This document shows, piece after piece, positions 36,201 through 51,200 of a stretch of 64,000 bases of DNA (the first letter of the stretch is position 1; each line of letters begins with the position of its first letter). Source of the DNA: Apostichopus japonicus (taxonomy: Eukaryota; Echinodermata; Holothuroidea; Aspidochirotida; Stichopodidae); NCBI RefSeq assembly GCF_037975245.1, contig NC_092565.1, positions 5,467,999-5,531,998 of the forward strand, read 5' to 3'. Under the pieces are notes generated by a model. It did no database searches and was not told the origin of the DNA. It worked only from the letters and a program-made list of their open reading frames with translations. The position numbers and the translations under genes are program-made.

Positions 36201-39200
36201 CAAATGTTTCTCTCCCCGAACTGCTTGTTTGCCATCCACTTATCCCATCCCCCAGCGAAGGAAATTCCAGTGCCACCAGGTCAAGTGACAAATACACAAG
36301 CATGTTTCAAATTTATTCATACCGTGCCAGAAGGACCTTTTTTCTTTGGACGTAACAAATATAATCTACACACGACCTTCTCAACATCGTCCAGGACGTA
36401 GTCTACTTTGAAGACATTTCCGTTTTCATCGTCATCGTTTCAAGTTGGCTTTACATTTGTAAATAAAATTTGTAGCTTCTTTCCCGACCTCTTCACAGAA
36501 AAACACGGTGGACAACTCGATGTTAGTCCGAGCACTGGATAGATTCTACCGCCGTCTGGAGGCCGTCAACAATCTCTTACCACGTCTGAATATACTCCAG
36601 CGAGGAGCGGAGATCGTCAACAAATGCGCAACGGATAGAGTGGAATATTATCTCGACGGTCTGAAGAAACATTTTGCAGGTATTTCTAAATTCTGAGATC
36701 CATCTTGAAGTGTTCTTGCTCTTTAGTTTCCAAGTGCATTAATAGTTCAAGTTGAGGAGCAGTTTGGTGGGCCGGGGAGGGGGGGTAGGGGGCAGGGTGT
36801 GGGTCCTTCAGGTAGTAGGGCCAAGATTTACACACCAAAGTGTTATTGGTAGGGGGGGAGGGGAAGAGGGCAATAGTTGATACTATTTTTTAGAAGCTTG
36901 CTAAGTTTCCTTTGTCAAATTTGTATTTTGATGATTAACTTTTGGAAGAGTCGATTCTTTTACTTGGGGGGAGAATAATGGGAGAAAGAGCAGAAAGTTA
37001 TTTGAGAGAGAGAGAGGTGCAGAGAGGAAAGGAAGAGAGGGGGTGTAGTTGTGTAAATCAATTGAAACCATAACTTGAAGTTTGTCAAATCATCTTAGCA
37101 GGTTTCTGTCACATGTTTTATATTTATTATAATTATAATATCATAATAATTATAGCAAACCCACAAAAAGTTATTAATGGCCCATTCCCTGTATTTAAGC
37201 ACATGTCACCAAGTGATCTTTCTATAGGGAAATCATATTAAATGCAACCCCAATCACTTTCAAGTATCTAAAGTGTTGCTGTAATATCTGGGACATTATA
37301 ACATTGCTAGAAATAAATGGCTCACAACTGTTCCCAAGCTTGTCCCACAAAAGTTAATAATTGAATGAAACTTTGGTCTTGTTATATAGTGGTAGCATTA
37401 AGTTGAGATATAATATTACGTGATATGTAAATGACCTCCTTTTGTGTTACCCTTTGTTTACCCTTGATGACCATTGTTCCCTTTTTCCCTTTTGAGTGCA
37501 TTGTTTCGGATTCCCTATCGTGGGCCTTTGTGTTGACAAACAACCTTCATTATTTTGTTCTGTCGCCAATCCCTTGTTTTGATATGTGAATGTAAAACAT
37601 TAAAGACCCCCCCCCCGTACATGTTTTTTTTGTGAACATATGAGAATTATTTACATCCATAAGTCACAGCCCTCATCTCATCGAATATTCGTTCCGTTTA
37701 AACTGAGCCGAAGTCTATAGAAAATGTTGTGATCCTTAAAAATGATCTTGTGTCCCTGCAGAATGTCTGACGGACATACGACAGATTTTATGCGCCCCTA
37801 AAATTGCCGGAAAGCAGGAAGCCACAGACCTCTCTGAGTTACTGGCCACGATGCAGTCATCCATCGTAGACCAAGTTCGCACGGTTCTAACAAATCTGAA
37901 GGTGAGCTTGGTTTATGGCTTTTATATCAAAAACCCAAGTGGCTGCCTTCAAGAGCTAGGAAAGTTAAAAGATAAATATGTAATTAATTCAGTTTAGAAA
38001 GTACAGTGGGTTGAATGTAGGTGACATGTATGTTTATATGTCTGTCTGTCTGTCTCCAAGGGCACCAATCATTTTGAGGAAAAGTGCAGAGACCTCTGTA
38101 CTTGGCAGCATCATGGAACATTTATTTTTTCCTTTCATTTCCTTTTTGTTTTACCCCTTTTTTAATATGATGCAGTCAAACATTACTTGGGAAGTTGTGA
38201 CTATCACTAAAACTGTGTTGCTAAATCCTGATAGCTGTTAGCTTTGAAGGCTACAAGGTGATGGGTGTCCTTTTGAGAGGCTATCTGTCACCTTTGCCAT
38301 CGCTGAACTAGATATTCGTTGACGTTAGCCTTCGCTTGTTTAGCCCTTGCTGGTAATAAACGCCCCTGCAGATGAAAACGATTGCAAAATGGCTCGCTCC
38401 TGCTTCTGACGACCTTTGTCGATTCGACGTCACGTGTGACTTTGAACTACAATCTATATCTACTTTATCTTTTACCGATCTCCAAGCGATGTAAAAATGT
38501 CACTGAAGCATTTCACAATAACAAGATTGCTGTCTGCCAAAACCGCAAAAGTTGCTGGCTGTTGTGTTTGTTTCGTGCACAGAAATTATGACTCTCTCTT
38601 AAGTTGCAGACTCGTGCTTAATATAACAGCAATTAAAAAAAAAAAGAAAGAACGAAATCAAGAATTGAGAATAACTAGCGGACCAATGAGCAGATCACGT
38701 TTTAACGTCTCTGCACCAATATTGGGAATTGGCTGAGATGTGAATGTTACTTTGTGTTGGTGACTGTCTGGTGCGAGAGTCCATCCCAGGGGGTTAGTAA
38801 GATGTTTCTGAAAGTCAAATTGTTGTTGTTGAACTAAAATCTGATATATCATATTATTGAGTAATGTACAAAAGTTGTACCTATCGACCAACCTTTATTC
38901 GCATTCCATACGCATATGTTGCCATAGTAGTACCGTACCGTGCATGTGATAAATAACTGAATTATGAAACAGACACAGGCCGCATGACTTTGGTGATGTT
39001 GTTGTAAGCATGACAGTACATCGAGAAGATAAAGAGCTGAACTTGATCTTTTACGAAGCAACGTTATGCGTATTATAGTATAACAATGACTCAAATCGTG
39101 TCTCGAAAAGTTGGGTTTTCGTGGACAACTCTAACATCCACAGGGGGTTCGTGGGGGGAAAAAAAGTTAGGGAACCCTGGTCTAGTCTATCAAGGCATAT

Positions 39201-42200
39201 TTTGAAAAGCAAAAGAAAATGAAGACAGGACAGTCACTCTCTTTACTTTTACTATAATGTTCATAACTTTTAGGCTGTCTAGATGATGATTTGTTATGTG
39301 AGCATCTGGTTGGATTTGTAAAAATCTTTACAAAATTTTAAGGCAGAGACGTCATGAGCCTTGTCAAACTTTAGGGTTAATAATGACACTTGGCCTCCTC
39401 TCCATGGCTACGTATTTTTCCCAGGACACTTTGTATATTTTTCCAGGTCTCCCTCGTTGACCCCGGGCCCTGAACTTCTCATCCTTTCCCATCTCCCCGG
39501 TTAGGTAATTCCAGCGAAGTGGCAATAAATACAGTGGTCAAAATTCTGGACAGTGATTTGTCCTGTTAGGTATTAACTCCAGTTTGATCACAGAAAGGCA
39601 AATTGCCATATGCACTACCTTCAAACCAGTCTGAATATAACAAGACAGTCGAGTTAGGGTTATGTCACGCCCATTGGAATAAATTTTTATCCCTTTCACA
39701 TTGGGGAAGAGGGAACCCATCCTCTCTCAAGGCTGCAAAATTATCCTCCTTTTCTTCGGATAATTTTTTTTCTGGTAACCCTAAGAAGGGATAGGCTCTT
39801 AACAGACAAAGGGCTTTCTTTATTGTTTTGTATATACGCTGAAGTTACATATGTTAACTTGTCGCAGATAACGTTCTGTATCTTCTTCTTCTTTGTAGGC
39901 GTTTATTACCAACGATGTCACATTCTCTCATACATCCTTCTTTCCTGGTCGATTCTGCTATGACATCGTGAGAGAGGAACTGGTCATCGGCTTCTTGAAA
40001 CATGTTTTCCAAGTTGCATTGGTATGTTTGGCGGGTTTGTTTGTTTGGTGCTCTTTTTTTTGGTGGGGGGAGTGGGGGTGGGGCATAGGGAGAGAGTCTT
40101 GGGAGAAGGGGAGCTGAATTTTAATCTTATTGTCATTGACTTTAAAGACTTGGTTTACGATGAAACGATTATTTTGTTCATCTTGTTCAATAAATAATTG
40201 TACGCTTAAAGGAATTTGGTAATCTTTATTTTCTGTGTAGGTACTAATTCTATGTAATTTGAATGTGTAGTTATCTATTCTTCTAGTATGAACGGGCCAA
40301 TATGTGCAAATGGGGATCTTCAGCGTTTATACTGAGGGCGCTGTCATATTGGTGTCCTAGACATGGCGCTAATACACATGATCTATCCTGTTTACGGATC
40401 TCCAGAGATTTTGCATTTCGCTGTAACATATCTTAATATTATGTGCTAGTTGTGAAAATATGTTTCAAAATGATCTCGCCTTCAACAATATTAAGGAAAA
40501 GGTATTAGTCCACTTTATTCCATTTTGGAGACTTGGATACAATCCTACTGATGCTCAGAGCTTAGACTCAGTTATACTTGTGAATAGTTTAATTTGATCC
40601 TTATTACTCCCAGGATCTATCAGAAGTCAGTCAACCTTGTAAATATATCTTATTTTGATCCTTATTTCTCTTAGGATCTGTCAGAATACAGTCAACCTTG
40701 TAAATATATTTTAATTTGATCCTTATTCTCTCAGGATCTGTCAGAAGTCAGTCATCCTTGTAAATATCTCTTAATTTGATCCTCATTCTCTTGGGATCTA
40801 TCAGAAGTCAGTCATTCTTGTAAATATCTCTTAATTTGATCCTCATTCTCTTGGGATCTATCAGAAGTCAGTCATCCTTGTAAAGCTATTTTAATTTGAT
40901 CCTTTTTTCTCTCAGGATCTGTCAGAAGTCAGTCATCCTTGTAAATATATTTTAATTTGATTCTTATTCTCTCAGGATCTATCAGAAGTCAGTCATCCTT
41001 GTAAATATATTTTAATTTGATCCTTATTCTCTCAGGATCTGTCAGAAGTCAGTCATCCCTGTAAAATTATTTTCTTTTGATCCTTATTTCTCTCAGGATC
41101 TGTCAGAAGTCAGTCAACCTTATAAATAGATCTTAATTTGATCCTTATTACTCTCAGGATCTATCAGAAGTCAGTCATCCTTGTAAATATATCTTAATTT
41201 GGTCCTTTTTTCTCTCAGGATCTGTCAGAAGTCAGTCATCCTTGTAAATATCTCTTAATTTGATCCTTTTTTTCTCTCAGGATCTATCAGAAGTCAGTCA
41301 TCGTAAATATATCTTAATTTGATCCTTTTTTTCTCTCAGGATCTGTCAGAGGGCAGTCATCCTTGTTAATATATCTTAATTTGATCCTTTTCTTTCTCTA
41401 AGGATCTGTCAGAAGTCAGTCATCCATGTATATATATCTTAATTTGATCCTTTTCTTTCTCAGGATCTGTCAGAAGGCAGTCATCCTTGTAATTACATCT
41501 TAATTTGATCCTTTTCTTTCTCAGGATCTTTCAGAGGGCAGTCACGATAAGAGTTCTCCTCCTGCTGCTCTCATCCTCATCTTGTCTCGTCTCTTTCTTG
41601 ACTTTGAGGCCAACACAGTCAATCAGTTTGTAAGTATAAAGTCAAACATTTTCCTCTCTCTCTCTCGTTTTTCCCCTGAAGGAGTTATAGTTGGGCAGCA
41701 ATCTGACTCTTTCGGTACTCCTGGGTGGGTTCGTGACAGCACACTCCAAGGAGTTATAGTTGGGCAGCAATCTGACTCTTTCAGTACTACTGGGTGGGTT
41801 CGTGACAGCACACTCAAAGTAGTTATAGTTGGGCAGCAATCTGACTCTTTCAGTACTCCTGGGTGGGTTCGTGACAGCACACTCAAAGTAGTTATAGTTG
41901 GGCAGCAATCTGACTCTTTCAGTACTCCTGGGTGGGTTCGTGACAGCACACTCCAAGGAGTTATAGTTGGGCAGCAATCTGACTCTTTCAGTACTCCTGG
42001 GTGGGTTCGTGACAGCACACTCCAAGGAGTTATAGTTGGGCAGGAATCTGACTCTTTCGGTACTCCTGGGTGGGTTCGTGACAGCACACTCCAAGGAGTT
42101 ATAGTTGGGCAGGAATCTGACTCTTTCGGTACTCCTGGGTGGGTGCGTGACAGCACACTCCAAGGAGTAATAGTTGGGCAGGAATCTGACTCTTTCGGTA

Positions 42201-45200
42201 CTCCTGGGTGGGTTCGTGACAGCACACTCCAAGGAGTTATAGTTGGGCAGCAATCTGACTCTTTCGGTACTCCTGGGTGGGTTCGTGACAGCACACTCAA
42301 AGTAGTTATAGTTGGGCAGGAATCTGACTCTTTCGGTACTCCTGGGTGGGTTCGTGACAGCACACTCCAAGGAGTTATAGTTGGGCAGGAATCAGACTCT
42401 TTCTGTACTCCTGGGTGGGTTCGTGACAGCACACTCAAAGTAGTTATAGTTGGGCAGCAATCTGACTCTTTTAGTACTCCTGGGTGGGTGCGTGACAGCA
42501 CACTCCAAGGAGTAATAGTTGGGCAGGAATCTGACTCTTTCGGTACTCCTGGGTGGGTTCGTGACAGCACACTCCAAGGAGTTATAGTTGGGCAGGAATC
42601 AGACTCTTTCGGTACTCCTGGGTGGGTTCGTGACAGCACACTCCAAGGAGTTATAGTTGGGCAGCAATCTGACTCTTTCGGTACTCCTGGGTGGGTGCGT
42701 GACAGCACACTCCAAGGAGTAATAGTTGGGCAGGAATCTGACTCTTTCGGTACTCCTGGGTGGGTTCGTGACAGCACACTCCAAGGAGTTATAGTTGGGC
42801 AGGAATCTGACTCTTTCGGTACTCCTGGGTGGGTTCGTGACAGCACACTCCAAGGAGTTATAGTTGGGCAGCAATCTGACTCTTTCAATACTCCTGGGTG
42901 GGTGCGTGACAGCACACTCCAAGGAGTTATAGTTGGGCAGCAATCTGACTCTTTCAGTACTCCTGGGTGGGTGCGTGACAGCACACTCCAAGGAGTTATA
43001 GTTGGGCAGCAATCTGACTCTTCACAGTACTCCTGGGTGGTTTTGTGACAGCACACTCCAAGGAGTTATAGTTGGGCAGCAATCTGACTCTTTCAGTACT
43101 CCTGGGTGGGTTCGTGACAGCACACTCCAAGGAGTTATAGTTGGGCAGCAATCTGACTCTTTCAGTACTCCTGGGTGGGTGCGTGACAGCACACTCCAAG
43201 GAGTTATAGTTGGGCAGCAATCTGACTCTTCACAGTACTCCTGGTTGGGTTTGTGACAGCACACTCGAAAGAGGACAGGAGATCGTGTCACTGTGACATC
43301 TGCACTGTCTACGGTTTCCACGTCTCGCTTCTGTTGTGCTCCAAATGACACGGGAGTTTGTCTGAAGCAAACGCTGCTAGTATATTTGTGATGAGCAGTA
43401 ACAGCTTTTCCAACAAGATATTATAAAGGTGCTTCCTTCGATTGGACAGACATGAATGTTTTTGTCTATATAAAGGACAAAACATGAAGCAGCCTTCCTA
43501 CGACACAATGTGGTTGTACAAGCCATTCTGAATCTGAAGCTCCAAACTTTCCCTTAAGGTGAACTTTGACCTGCCAAACTCATGACTCTCTTGTTGTACA
43601 TTCAGTGGCTGGGATAACATTAAAGGTAAAGACCACATTTTGAAGAGATGCCTAAGGGATCCCATTCCTGCGAAATTTTGTTGTTTTCGAGCAGTGCGAG
43701 AACGGAGGAGAGGATATGAAACTACTTAACATTGATATGGATGCAAGAAGGCAGTATTTCTGATGTTACAAAAATGTAGTTCATATTTTTCAAGGGTTTA
43801 CACATTTGTGCAGACCATTGACTCTGTATGTAGAAGTTAATGGTTTTGTCAATTAGTTAACAGTCGTGCAACATTTACACAAAGTAAAGCAAATAGTTAT
43901 CATAGACTTTTTTAATAGTTTGGCATGCTACCAGTTTTTGGTGCATTTTTGCTGGCATATCATTTCAGAAAAAAAACAGCTGTAAATTTAGGATTCATTG
44001 GAATGAATTTCAGTGCGAGGGGCACCTGGGGAAAAAATTGTTTCGATTGAGCATTTGCCAAACTCTTTTGACGTACCTCTCTCGAAAATTTAAACACGGT
44101 AGGTTTCTAATAAAACAAGTCATTAAAGCCCCTGTTTACCATTAAAATTAGTACCACATCGTTTTCTGACATTAAGTGATACAATCATGAAGCTGTTTGC
44201 AATTTTGTTTGCAAGCAAATATTGCATATACCCCTGGAGGCAAGAGTGAGGGAAAGGATGCACGTTTCTAAGCGGGGCAAATTCTTAAAATGTCTGTTCG
44301 GGACAACCAACCCGAGCTTTGGAGGCCACCCGGTGGCCAACTAGTTGTTTACGTTAAATTCAGATTGCATTTGTAAACAAAATACCCCCCAAATAACAGG
44401 TAAAATTATAACTTGCTATCATCACCTTCCATTTCTTTGGAGATGCTTAAATATAAACAAAAATAATGGTACTGTAGTCCTATTATCTACCCGAAGGGTA
44501 GTTTGACCGGTCAAAACCCGGTGTCCTATTCTCCAAACCTACACATCTCTTCTACAGTCTACATATTGGTTAATTCTTTGTTATTTTGTCAGGACCAAAT
44601 TTGCTGTTTGAGCAACCATAGAATAAGTCCCTCCCCCCCCCTTATTGTCCGAGGAACTACCAGAAAGAGGCCTTAGCAATGTGTCCAGCTGAGTAATAAT
44701 TCCCTGTTTATGAAATCTTTTGATCTAAAATCCGGTTTTTGATCTATAATCTGGTTTTGATCTATAATCTGGTTTTTGATCTATAATCTGGTTTTGATCT
44801 ATAATCTGGTTTTGATCTATAATCTGGTTTTTGATCTATAATCTGGTTTTGATCTATAATCTGGTTTTTGATCTATGATCTGGTTTTTGATCTATAATCT
44901 GGTTTTTGATCTATAATCTGGTTTTTGATCTATAATCTGGTGTTTGATCTATGATCTGGTGTTACTTTCTAAAAGTGTCTTTAAGAGGATACTTGACATT
45001 GATCTAAAAGGGTTTCCATTTTGAAAGCCAAACCGACAGCTCGGTAGAGAGATGTTGTAAATGTATTCGCTGAATATTAAAATATAATGATATACACATC
45101 TGGCTAATTCTTGAGCAAAAGCACAGCACTGTCCGAAATAGGTGCATAACCCGCTTATGTGTCTTTTTCATTTGACAAGCCAATGAATGTTGCCTTTTGT

Positions 45201-48200
45201 ATTCACACACTTCTTTTGAAGGTTCTTAAAACTATTTGCAGCACTTTTTTCTTTGTGAGGTAGATTTCTAGCAGATTCCTAGCTCTCATCCCTGACCCCT
45301 CTGACGGTAACCCTAAGCACAGAGTCCCCCTGCAACCCCCCCCCCCCCCGAGGTTAATGCTCACTGGTCAAAATACTTCTTTCGTTGGAGAATAAGAACG
45401 AATCATCTCGCCTTCAACATGCATGGAAGAAATCGCATCGGGTATTGAAAAGCGAAGTAAATTGAAAAGTTGTTTCGTCTGTTAGATATAAATGTTGGAA
45501 AATATTCTTAAATTTGTTTTTTTTTGGTCTCCGTTTCTGAAGGTCAGCCAAGTCAATGAGCAATTCCAAATAGACCCAGCGCAAGTCCAGACAACTGCAG
45601 CTGCTCTCTGTGCAGAGTCAAAGATGGTCGCTCAGAGGATGTTAAACCATTACGTGAAAATCCAGGGACTGCAGATATCACAGGTGTGCTGCGACATGCT
45701 TGAACCTATAGTCTTTTACAGCATTTTGAAGCTATGGAAAGGAAAAAGATCATCAGTTGAGGTTGAGAGGGAGTTTTTGGGGAATGGGTTGGGTGTTCGA
45801 TGGACTATTAGATTACAGGGTTGAGAATGGTAGGAATGGGGGTGGGGGTGGGGAAATCCAAGGTGTTTTGGAAGAGGGTGTGAGACTTTGAATCTGGGAT
45901 GTGGGAGGAGGTCTAAGGTGGTTGGGATGGGGGAAAGACTGGGATTTGGGGGGTAACATAGATTTAAGATCGCAGGCTTGGGAATGGACTAACATGGTAG
46001 GGGATGTGGTGCACCATGATGTCTGAATTAGTAGTGATATTTCTTGGAAGGGACAGAATGGCAAATATGGCTCAGGGCAGGGAAGGTCAGAGATGCTTGA
46101 TTTAAGATAAACTAAGACTTCCAGATTTACTCTAGAAATGAACTGGAATGGTAATAAGGAGATGGACTTAAGATGTAAGGTATCACTGGCATAGAATAGT
46201 GAGATACAATACGTGCTGTTTAAATATGGTCGGTAGAATGAGAATAAAAGAATCTCAAAGATCAACTCGAGAACGGTGTCGACAACAACGATAAAGAGAG
46301 GTTGGCACCGACTAGAAAACCACAGGATGAAAAAAGAGGATATGACATGAGTTCAATTGAGTATTTTATTTTGGAAGGGATGGATGGTGTGGACCTAACA
46401 GCTTTCGTCAAGTCTTGACCGAATTAACTCTCTGTCAAATATCAAATTCATTTTCAGATGTTACGTAAGAGTGTGGAGACGAGGGATTGGCTGAATACGA
46501 TCGAGCCTCGGAACGTCCGAGCGGTCATGAAGCGAGTGGTCGAAGACGTGACATTTATCGACAGCCAGGTGGGCATGCTCTACGAGGAGGGCATCAGGAA
46601 GGCTCACAGCAGCGACTCGAGCAAACGGACCTTCCAGAGCTACAGCGGACCTAGAAAGCATCAGAGTACCGCCAGGAGCTTCACTCCGAGGTAAGACTTG
46701 ATGCAAACTGGTCTATTTGTGTCTAGAGTAGCATAGATCACGGTAACGCATGGCAGTTGAAATAGATGTAGTCTATCTTTTTTTCAGCTTATTTTGTCTT
46801 GAGTAGCATAGATCATGGTAACGCATATGCTGTTGAAACAGATGTAATCAAGATTTATTCTGGTCTATTATGTCTAGAGTAGCATAGATCATGGTAATGC
46901 AATCGCAGTTGAAACAGATGTAGTCTAGATTTATTCTAGTCTATTGTGTCTAGAGTAGCATAGATCATGGTAACGCATCGCAGTTGAAACAGATGTAGTC
47001 TAGATTTATTCTAGTCTATTGTGTCTAGAGTAGCATAGATCATGGTAACGCATCGCAGTTGAAACAGATGTAGTCTAGATTTATTCTAGTCTATTGTGTC
47101 TAGAGTAGCATAGATCATGGTAACGCATCGCAGTTGAAACAGATGTAGTCTAGATTTATTCTAGTCTATTGTGTCTAGAGTAGCATAGATCATGGTAACG
47201 CACCGCAGTTGAAACAGATGTAGTCTAGATTTATTCTAGTCTATTGTGTCTAGAGTAGCATTGATCATGGTAACGCATTGCATTTGGAACAGATGTAGTC
47301 TAGGTTTATTCTAGTCTATTGTGTCTAGAGTAGCATAGATCACCGTAACCTATCGCAGTTGAAACAGATGTAGTCTAGATTTATTCTAGTCTATTGTGTC
47401 TCGAGTAGCATAGATCACCGTAACCTATCGCAGTTGAAACAGATGTAGTCTAGATTTATTCTAGTCTATTGTGTCTCGAGTAGCATAGATCACCGTAAAC
47501 TCTCGCAGTTGAAACAGATGTAGTCTAGATTTATTCTAGTCTATTGTGTCTAGAGTAGCGTAGATGTAGGAACATGATGTAGGAACAGATGTAGTCTAGA
47601 TTTATTCTAGCTAATTTTGTCTTGAGTAGCATAGATCATGGTAATGCATCGCAGTTGGAACAAATGTAGACTAGATTTATTCTTTTCTATTTATTCTTTA
47701 GTAGCATAGATCACGGTAACGCATCGCAGTTGGAAAAGATGTAGTCAAGATTTATTCTAGTCTATTGTGTCTAGAGTAGCATAGATCATGGTAACGCATC
47801 GCAGTTGAAACAGATGTAGTCTAGATTTATTCTAGTCTATTGTGTCTAGAGTAGCATAGATCATGGCAATGCATTGCAGTTGGAACAAATGTAGTCTGGA
47901 TGTAATATGATCATTCTAGAGTTGAGATTTTAGAACGTGTGGGATATCTGAAGGCTTCATCAAAGTGCAAATTTTTGTCTGAAGAAATATTTATATTTCA
48001 TTATTCTGTGAATAAATTATTTGCATATCATAAGCTAGGGAAAACAGAGACAATATTCTTCTTACTCACCATGTTGATGTCAAATCTCACTGCAGTTGCA
48101 GTATACACTCATAAAACTTCATTTAAGCGTTAGAAAATTTTTGGCCATTAAACAAGCTATCATGTCTACCAGAGCAGAGAAAATGTACCGTTCGCTCTTT

Positions 48201-51200
48201 AAAACAGTCAACTTTGACCACCAGCGTACCCTTATATAGCAGCTGATTGAATTGTATGCCTAAGCTTTATTATATATTGCCTAGTTGCGATCCCCATCCC
48301 TTCCCACTCTTCCCTTCCCTTCCCCTCCCCTACCCACCTTCCTCCCTCCCAAAAAAATCCTCTTGAGTCACTTGTGCATTGTTTCTGATCTACAATTTGA
48401 AGTAACCTAGGCTTTACATCTTCTTGCCACTAAAAAGTGGAAGTCGATGAAATTTAACGTGATCAATAGCCACATTATTCCAGCTTTATTCTCGTATGCA
48501 GATTAGGTTAGGCCTAGGCACATCTGCTGAGAAAGTGTGGTAGACTATAGGCAAAGAGTTTGAAAAAGTAGCAGACTTTTCTAAAGAATGATTAATGATT
48601 AATTAATTGTGATCAGATGCAAATTGCACTAGCAGGGAGACATTTCAAATGCTTTAAGCTGCTATCTTTAATATCACAGCTCTTCCTCAAGGACAGACCC
48701 TTCATAATAACCTGGATAGAGACATTTTCACATATCTGCAAATAATTTTAATCGCCAGATATAATTTACATAAAATGTCAGGTGGGTTGCTAGTCGTGGT
48801 GTTTTTTGAACACTCATAAAAATTTGAAATTAAAACCATTAGCATCTTCTATATTAGAAACGTTGAGTCCAACCAGTTCGTAATTATTTTCTTTTTCGTA
48901 TATAGCATTAAGTGTCAAGCAAAGGTGACCATCAAAAAGCATATGTAGTTTGCCAAATTCAAATCAGCTAGTGCAAATAGATATCTAACACTTTGGAGAG
49001 GGGAATTTAAGCCATATTTCCCCTCTCCAAAATGTTAGCCATGTCATTGATGACAGTGACCATGTAACTTGTTAAAGAGTACCTTGAACTTCGCAGGTTT
49101 CGTCCAAGCTATAACGGATTGAAACAAAAGTCTGGTAGGAGACTTAGGTAAACGTCTAGTGTTGTATTTTAAACACTTGTATTCTTTATTGCTGCTTCGC
49201 AGGCATATAGCCAACAAGTCAATACTCTACATATATAAGCAACAAAGACTTTGCTTGTTTGTCCATAAAGAAAGCAATCTAATACACGGTGGTGGTGTTC
49301 TAACGGCTAAACGACAGATGCCAAGTTTTAACTTTTATAGTATGCACTTTCATAATTGTCACTTACAAGTTGGCTTGCCATAGAGATGGCCATATTTGAA
49401 ATAACGACTTCCACTCATTAGTGAAGATAGCGCAATAAACAATATGTGACGTATATACGTCGCAAATTGCAATGTGGAATTTATAACAAAGTCCACCCCT
49501 ATGAAAATGTCGCAAAGAAATGAAAATTTGGAAAATTCTTTAGCACTGAAGGAAATGGGTTGGGAGGGCCTTTTTTAACATTTGATAGTTTCCCACATTA
49601 GTGTTTGTTTTTTTATTGTTAAAATATCATGTTTCACTATTAAACTATTGTCTGACTACAGATTGGACCGTGTCCTCCAAATTAACCTTCACAGCCAGTC
49701 GGGTGTAACTTATCGATTACATTTTGCAAAATAATTTTGTTTATGGTAAAAGACAAACTTTACTGGGTGTAGTTCTGTGGCCACAAAAAAATACAATTCA
49801 TACATGTTCTCTTGTGACAAATAGGTCTGTTGGTCTGAAAATTTTTCCCCCTATTTCGTAACGATTGTGATATTTCTTAGGGTCATCCAAATATCAAAGG
49901 AAATTAATTTTTATAAGTGTGATTGTGATGATGGTTTAGGGTAAATGGAATGTCAGAGGAAATGCAGTTGTAAATTAATTTACTAATTAATGTCATATAC
50001 TCATTTCTTTCCGAGCCAAACGATCATTAATATCCTTTATTGACCAAGACAAAATATGAAAGGAAAAAACCAAAGTTTCAAGTACAATTAGAATGAATTA
50101 ACGCAGACTAATGCCGTCTTTTTTCAAATTGCGTATTAAACTCAATGTATAAAAGAAGGAAAGGGCCAATCGGTATATCATTAATATTAATCTTGCCGAT
50201 CTGCTTCAAAGGAATCTGTCATATTATAACATCTCGGATATAATTCCTGTAGCCTTAGAGTAATGGGAAGGTAGTCACAAAAAGTAGTCAAAAACTAAAA
50301 TGAATTGATTCTAGGTTGGTCAATAATGAATACCAATTTCAAGGACAATGTACTCATCTAATCCAAATGGATGCAGTAATATTTCCATTGTATTTAAAGT
50401 TAATCATTCATGTAGCCATTTTTTTTGTGGTAACGAGCAAGGATATTGCTGATTTTGTTACATCATGAAGTTTACCTTTGGGATGGAAAAGCACCATTGA
50501 TATTCCAATTAATGAAGAAAACAATATCCTATGGTTCCTGTAAATTTCAGAATGTTTATAAAAAGATGATAAAGAGATCACAAGCCCAAGGATGGATAAT
50601 TACTTTTTGGTAAATTTTTACAGATCAGTGCTTTATCTGAACCAAAGAATCAGTACTCTTTCATCTTTCATATCATCCATGATTTCGTCAGTAAATTCAA
50701 AATGATTTTAAGTCGATGCAAACAGAGCATAAGCATATTTAATTATCGTTAACTGCTATTTTACTAATAAACTTTACAGCTCCTTGATCTGATTCAAAGC
50801 ATCAGTGGCAGTCCATCGTTTTTCTTAAAGAATAAACAGCAAAAACTGGCAAAAAACAACAAAACGAATACTACTCCTTTGATCTTTTGATATTTTCAAA
50901 ATGAATTAAAATAAGGAAAAAAAAGGTTGCAAGTCGATTCATGTAACAAGGAGTTACAACTTTCACAAGTGTCATTACGGTATCTGATCCCTACGGATCA
51001 GTTGTGTATTCCGTCATCACCTCAAATTTTTATGGTTCGTGTAGTGACTTCAGAATGATATAAAAATATCTGAAATAGATAGTATTCTGTATTTAACGAA
51101 TGAATAAGTATTCCATATTTATTTCATAATAATAAAATCTTCTGACTGATGTCATTTTGAAAATGATTTATGAAAGAAATGAAACCAGATCACAAAGCAG

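Noticed and set aside
41642-42370. 242-codon minus-strand frame in another phase
   Set aside because: Another reading of the same minisatellite.
41623-43056. 477-codon open frame on the minus strand
   Set aside because: It lies wholly over the 69-bp minisatellite; a unit divisible by three without stops opens frames on both strands. No start context or conserved domain.
45813-46265. 150-codon minus-strand frame
   Set aside because: Opposite strand of a G-rich intron between VPS51 exons 15 and 16; Pro/Ser/Phe-rich low complexity, no domain, no homology recognised.
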